Positions 13,609 to 16,737 of a stretch of 16,737 nt of DNA are shown here, piece by piece. Every line of letters starts with the position of its first letter. The first letter of the stretch is position 1. Position numbers and translations under genes: made by a program. The notes under the pieces are model-generated. The model was not told the origin of the DNA, searched no databases, and worked only from the letters and a program-made list of their open reading frames with translations. The DNA comes from JBARRO01 sp049644265 (GTDB taxonomy: Bacteria > Bacteroidota > Ignavibacteria > UBA10030): positions 1 to 16,737 of the forward strand of contig JBARRO010000153.1 of assembly GCA_049644265.1 (NCBI GenBank). The letters run 5' to 3'.

Positions 13609-16368
13609 CTAATACACCTTCGGATACGTCTGCCCCTGAATCACCGCCAGCTTCAAGAATTTCTTCTCCCCAATATCCGGCATCTCGATGTAACAGAGAT
13701 ATATTCCGCTTCCTACCTGCCAGTTCTCCTCGTTCGTCAAATCCCAATCAAAGTACTGTGATGCGTCATCTTTGCGGAGCGTTCGGACCAGGTGCCCGGC
13801 GAGGTTGAAAATGCGGATGGTAGCTCTTTGCGGAAGACTGGTGAATGTCACTAATGAACGGAAATTCGCTCCCCGTTGAGCCTGGTCGGCATAGTAAGGA
13901 TTGGGGAAGACGTTGATGCGTTGGGCGCTTGCCTTTTGGACTTCCGGTCCAGTTTGAAGGGACGGGGGGGAATAAGAGTAAACATCTCCGGGTCCGTTGG
14001 GAGGCTCTACAGAGAGTGTAACACCTCCTTCGACGGCTGGTGCGTCATCGGCATCCGCATGAAACAGCTGCCCCGTGAGCAGGAGTTGTCCTACCGTGAG
14101 ATTCCGAAGCGACCAGGTCGTGGCTCCTCCCAGGCTATCAAACCTCACCTCGTACGTCATACCATTGCCTTGTAGCGGATTGATGGTTCTGACAGTAATG
14201 GGACCAGAGCCCAAACCTGAGCGGTGAGAAACGCGGACTGTGTCACCGTATTGTCCAAGTGCTGTCACGCCGAAAGGGAGGCCGGGCTTCACAGGAATCG
14301 GAACGATGGGGCTTTCAAGGGAGGGAGGCCACGGTCCGTCGGTTGCATGGTTGTAAGCGGTCACAGCGAAATAATACTCTGTCCCATTGGATAGAGGTTT
14401 TCCGTCGCGGAATGCGTCTCGGGCAATATGGAGCGATCGACGGATCCCAGAGTCCGTACCTCTCTGGATGACATAGGGCAGGTATCTTCTGCTCTGGTTG
14501 TCGTACTGAGTATCAACGATTGAACGGACGCCGTCAACCCGGTCGAAGGTTGCAAGGAGAGTTCGTTTCGACGTACTTATGTTCGGAGAAGAGAGCTGGT
14601 AGATGTTGTATCCTTCAAATTCGTAGTTGCCAATACTAATCCTATTGGCTTCCGTTGCCGCTGCAAATTCGCGATTGTTCCATTCGAGGATGATAGCACC
14701 GTCCAGTCCCGTGGCGATGACGGATGGATTGACAGGGGCTGTTGGACACTGGAACTGAGCATCAAACACCCCTTGCAGAGCCCTGTCGTTGGCCTTCATG
14801 ACTGCAACGCTCGACAATCGATCACTGCCAAGGCCTCCGACAATACCAACGTACACCTCCTGAGTATCTCCCGGGGCAAAAAGCACTGGCCCCGAATTTG
14901 ATAAAGTCCTCCGGTCTCCGGGTTGAGGCGAGTATGCGATCCCGAGTCCATCGAGTGAACCTGTTCCGGAAACCGGATCACCGGCAAGCGTGAAGAAAGT
15001 CGGCGGATCGCCGGGAGGTCTTGGGTAGTAGGAATCTGCAGACACAGAGGAAGTTTGTCGAAAGCCTCTGAAGAGTTTCCACCACTCCAGGGCGCACTCG
15101 TAGGAAAATTCGCTGCAAGCACCCTGACCGAGCGGATTACCCGCAGCAAACCAACAAAACGAAGACATCGGCACGTTTGCCATGCCACGTTTCCATCGGA
15201 AGTCAAAGAACGCTGAATCTGAGGTCGATTCCGCTTTTCGAGGCCCGGCAAGCAGGTCATATCCCATGGAAGGTGGGGGTATGTTGAATCTTGAGTAGTC
15301 CTCGTCTTCAGACATGCTATTGTACACAAATGCCAGGCTTAGTACGGAATCGCACCCAACCAGATCATCGCCGGCATTGCCAAGATCTTCGTCCGACCAT
15401 TGTTGAATGTAGAGACTGTCGATGTACACGCTCCCCTTTGCGCCTGTTGCAGCATTAACGACTGCACCCCCTTTATTGATGAGTCTGAGACGCTTGAAGA
15501 AGGTGTTTTCCAAAAACCCTCTGGCTTTGTATCCCCACACAGTAAGTTGTCCCTCAATTCCCATTGGTTCACAACCCATGAAGCTTATCATATTCCCGCG
15601 GGTGAGGTCGTTGAACACTGTCCAGATAACCTGATCGGCCGGAGAATTCGGATCGCTCCCAGCGACTCCTGGTTCGTCGTAGCACCCGGCAATCAAAGAA
15701 TCGACGGTAAAGACCGAACTGAATGGAGGTGGTTTCTGGTATTCTGGAGTGCCGTTTCTCTCGATATAGGGAGCTCCAAGATCGACTGGCCAGGAATCCC
15801 AATCCTGCGCGTATTGTGCAACGACTGCATCAATGTGCGCCTGTGTGACGTCGCTCAGTTTGGAGAAAAGGTTGTTTTCCATCGCATCCCGCTTGAGATC
15901 GTCGGTGGACATTACAGCGTAATCCCGTCGAACCCTGTAGATGCGAGCCCTCGGATCCGACGTGCTGACCGCGACGGCGTTGGCGCCTGTACCGTTGATC
16001 CATCCGACGGCATTGCCCACATTGTACGTGTTCCCCCCAACTCGGATAAGTTGGATTGGTGCTCGTTGTGTCCGTGCTGCGTCAAGGTAACATTTCCCGC
16101 CCCAGATGAATCCATCGGCAAAGATCGGATGGGATGTGCCACGCGGAAATGACGTGCCGTTGTACGCCTGATTCGGAGGTTGCGCTCCTTGCCCGCTCGC
16201 CGTTACCCAGTAGGTGAAGTTGTTGATGTTGAGAATTGCGTTGTTCTTGGTTTGGGCGGACTTGTGAAGTAAGCTCGGTTGCTGGGCAGGAGGCTTCTGA
16301 AAGCTCTGCGCAACAAGCGAAGAGCTTGTCACGGCGAGAATAATCGAAATGGCTTTAATACGTTTCAT
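13609..16368 (-). CDS. Large T9SS-exported surface protein
   Basis: The 919-residue protein begins with a signal peptide (MKRIKAISIILAVTSSSLVAQS). I chose the ATG at 16368 rather than one at 16527: the extra 53 codons run through intergenic repeats and would bury the signal peptide. A long domain of unknown family (about 30-535) is rich in aromatic residues and has scattered Cys. A fibronectin-III-like region (about 540-700, NPSVIATGLDGAIILEW, then YYFAVTAYN) follows, and then a C-terminal sorting region (about 815-919) with VFPNPYY, IFNLAGHLVRTL, GSGIYLCYIE and KLAVIQGQTYP. This NPY-type ending differs from the YPNPFNPST ending of its neighbours. No enzyme motif is recognised. There is no clear Shine-Dalgarno, and the leader contains a hairpin. 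It converges with the + strand T9SS gene. Confidence 0.87.
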   Translation of the reverse strand: MKRIKAISIILAVTSSSLVAQSFQKPPAQQPSLLHKSAQTKNNAILNINNFTYWVTASGQGAQPPNQAYNGTSFPRGTSHPIFADGFIWGGKCYLDAARTQRAPIQLIRVGGNTYNVGNAVGWINGTGANAVAVSTSDPRARIYRVRRDYAVMSTDDLKRDAMENNLFSKLSDVTQAHIDAVVAQYAQDWDSWPVDLGAPYIERNGTPEYQKPPPFSSVFTVDSLIAGCYDEPGVAGSDPNSPADQVIWTVFNDLTRGNMISFMGCEPMGIEGQLTVWGYKARGFLENTFFKRLRLINKGGAVVNAATGAKGSVYIDSLYIQQWSDEDLGNAGDDLVGCDSVLSLAFVYNSMSEDEDYSRFNIPPPSMGYDLLAGPRKAESTSDSAFFDFRWKRGMANVPMSSFCWFAAGNPLGQGACSEFSYECALEWWKLFRGFRQTSSVSADSYYPRPPGDPPTFFTLAGDPVSGTGSLDGLGIAYSPQPGDRRTLSNSGPVLFAPGDTQEVYVGIVGGLGSDRLSSVAVMKANDRALQGVFDAQFQCPTAPVNPSVIATGLDGAIILEWNNREFAAATEANRISIGNYEFEGYNIYQLSSPNISTSKRTLLATFDRVDGVRSIVDTQYDNQSRRYLPYVIQRGTDSGIRRSLHIARDAFRDGKPLSNGTEYYFAVTAYNHATDGPWPPSLESPIVPIPVKPGLPFGVTALGQYGDTVRVSHRSGLGSGPITVRTINPLQGNGMTYEVRFDSLGGATTWSLRNLTVGQLLLTGQLFHADADDAPAVEGGVTLSVEPPNGPGDVYSYSPPSLQTGPEVQKASAQRINVFPNPYYADQAQRGANFRSLVTFTSLPQRATIRIFNLAGHLVRTLRKDDASQYFDWDLTNEENWQVGSGIYLCYIEMPDIGEKKFLKLAVIQGQTYPKVY

Positions 16369-16385
16369 GAGATCGCACCGCTGGT

Positions 16386-16418
16386 CCCCCGGAAAGACTC
16401 CCGGAATCTTTCTGGGGG
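16386..16418. repeat. Half copy of the hairpin element with an alternative fold, in the - strand gene's leader
   Basis: GGAAAGACTCCCGGAATCTT and the next three bases (16391-16413) match copy 2 (13283-13305), but no right arm follows. Instead CCCCCGGAAAGA (16386-16397) pairs with TCTTTCTGGGGG (16407-16418), with one G-T mismatch and a 9-nt loop. In the - strand transcript the hairpin would end 17 nt before the start codon at 16368 and could affect translation. Confidence 0.65.
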
Positions 16419-16453
16419 ATTTTCCTTTTTCAATCTCTCCCAACCCCTCCCCG

Positions 16454-16474
16454 CCTCCCCTTTGCAAGGGGAGG
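16454..16474. repeat. CCTCCCCTT/AAGGGGAGG palindromic repeat
   Basis: CCTCCCCTT (16454-16462), a TGC loop and AAGGGGAGG (16466-16474) form a 9-bp hairpin within a C-rich stretch. Read on the - strand, the surroundings encode PLQRGGGEG-like peptides, which from general experience appear in many bacterial genomes as translated intergenic repeat. Confidence 0.7.
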
Positions 16475-16607
16475 AGTGATTCATTCCACCATTCCCCGCC
16501 ACAAGATGCAGCATGGCGGGCAGGCATTATTCCAACATTCCCAATCCTCTCAAGATCCGCCCTCTCTCCCTAATTCAACTTCCACCTACCACACCTTCCA
16601 TCTCATT

Positions 16608-16737
16608 CTAACGCGTTGGCCCTAAGTCATGCGATCTGTATGTCGGATACAACTGTCCTTGGATCACGGCAAGTTTCAGGATCTTGGACTCCCCAATATC
16701 CGGCATCTCGATATAGCACAGATACATCCCGCTTCCC
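16608..16737 (-). CDS. C-terminal end of a second NPY-type T9SS surface protein, cut by the window edge
   Basis: The frame read leftward from the window edge ends at a TAG (16610-16608) after 42 visible codons. It reads GSGMYLCYIEMPDIGES, then KILKLAVIQGQLYP, then a short tail ending LGPTR. The first part is nearly identical to the end of the 919-residue protein (GSGIYLCYIEMPDIGEK, KFLKLAVIQGQTYP). It is therefore the sorting-domain end of a paralogue in tandem with it. The tail after YP is longer and different. The rest of the gene lies outside the window. Confidence 0.88.
   Translation of the reverse strand, partial: GSGMYLCYIEMPDIGESKILKLAVIQGQLYPTYRSHDLGPTR

Noticed and set aside
13505..13747. 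Open frame of 80 codons on the - strand with Gln/Arg/Ala-rich repeats
   Set aside because: It is created by the heptad tract, which gives a 7-residue peptide period; it overlaps the end of the T9SS gene in another frame.
15400..16152. Open frame of 250 codons on the + strand
   Set aside because: It lies wholly within the 919-residue - strand gene, which has a signal peptide and sorting domain; the + frame shows no family, signal or ribosome-binding site.
16369..16527. 53-codon N-terminal extension of the large - strand gene
   Set aside because: It reads through the CCTCCCCTT palindrome and the half hairpin, and would place the signal peptide inside the protein; the start at 16368 is better.
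16574..16607. Third 7-bp-period tract before the stop codon of the right-edge gene
   Set aside because: Only four or five units such as ACTTCCA and CCTACCA can be laid out, with weak similarity; not distinguishable from pyrimidine-rich sequence by eye.

Overview
The window is a gene-dense stretch of roughly mid-50s % GC chromosome. It most resembles the Bacteroidota/Chlorobiota (FCB) group, and within it an Ignavibacteria-like lineage. The main reasons are three secreted proteins that end in type IX secretion (T9SS) sorting domains with the typical YPNPFNPST and GQQVA motifs, often weak or absent Shine-Dalgarno sequences, and many short-period intergenic repeats. This placement is inferred from protein style; no rRNA or other marker gene is present.

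Left part (1-4810, + strand). A 5'-truncated receptor adenylate cyclase carries three c-type heme CXXCH motifs spaced exactly 130 codons apart, then a membrane helix, HAMP domain and class III cyclase domain. A GAF-like/PP2C (SpoIIE/RsbU-type) phosphatase and a HerA-type hexameric ATPase without an adjacent NurA follow.

Middle (4811-9488, + strand). A 105-bp degenerate 7-bp-period tract leads into msrP and msrQ, the periplasmic methionine-sulfoxide reductase and its heme-containing membrane partner. msrQ overlaps a gene for an unrecognised exported, strand-rich protein. A lipoprotein gene follows and is translationally coupled (TGATG) to an exported coiled-coil protein with a C-terminal membrane anchor. 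A strong intrinsic terminator closes this block.

Right part (9489-16737). Two + strand genes encode T9SS-exported proteins with unrelated N-terminal halves and nearly the same C-terminal module. Each is followed by a 50-nt hairpin of one repeat family with identical 15-bp arms. Convergent to them, on the - strand, lies a 919-residue T9SS surface protein, and the window's right edge cuts a paralogue of it. The spaces between these genes are packed with repeats: a second, 147-bp heptad tract in one unbroken 7-bp phase, a 19-bp tandem hairpin, a third half copy of the hairpin family and a CCTCCCCTT/AAGGGGAGG palindrome.

The most unusual items are the triple heme sensor on the cyclase, the heptad tracts and other repeats that abut stop codons, ribosome-binding sites and even a coding domain, and the possible third partner of MsrPQ. 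I saw no CRISPR array, transposase, tRNA or rRNA gene.
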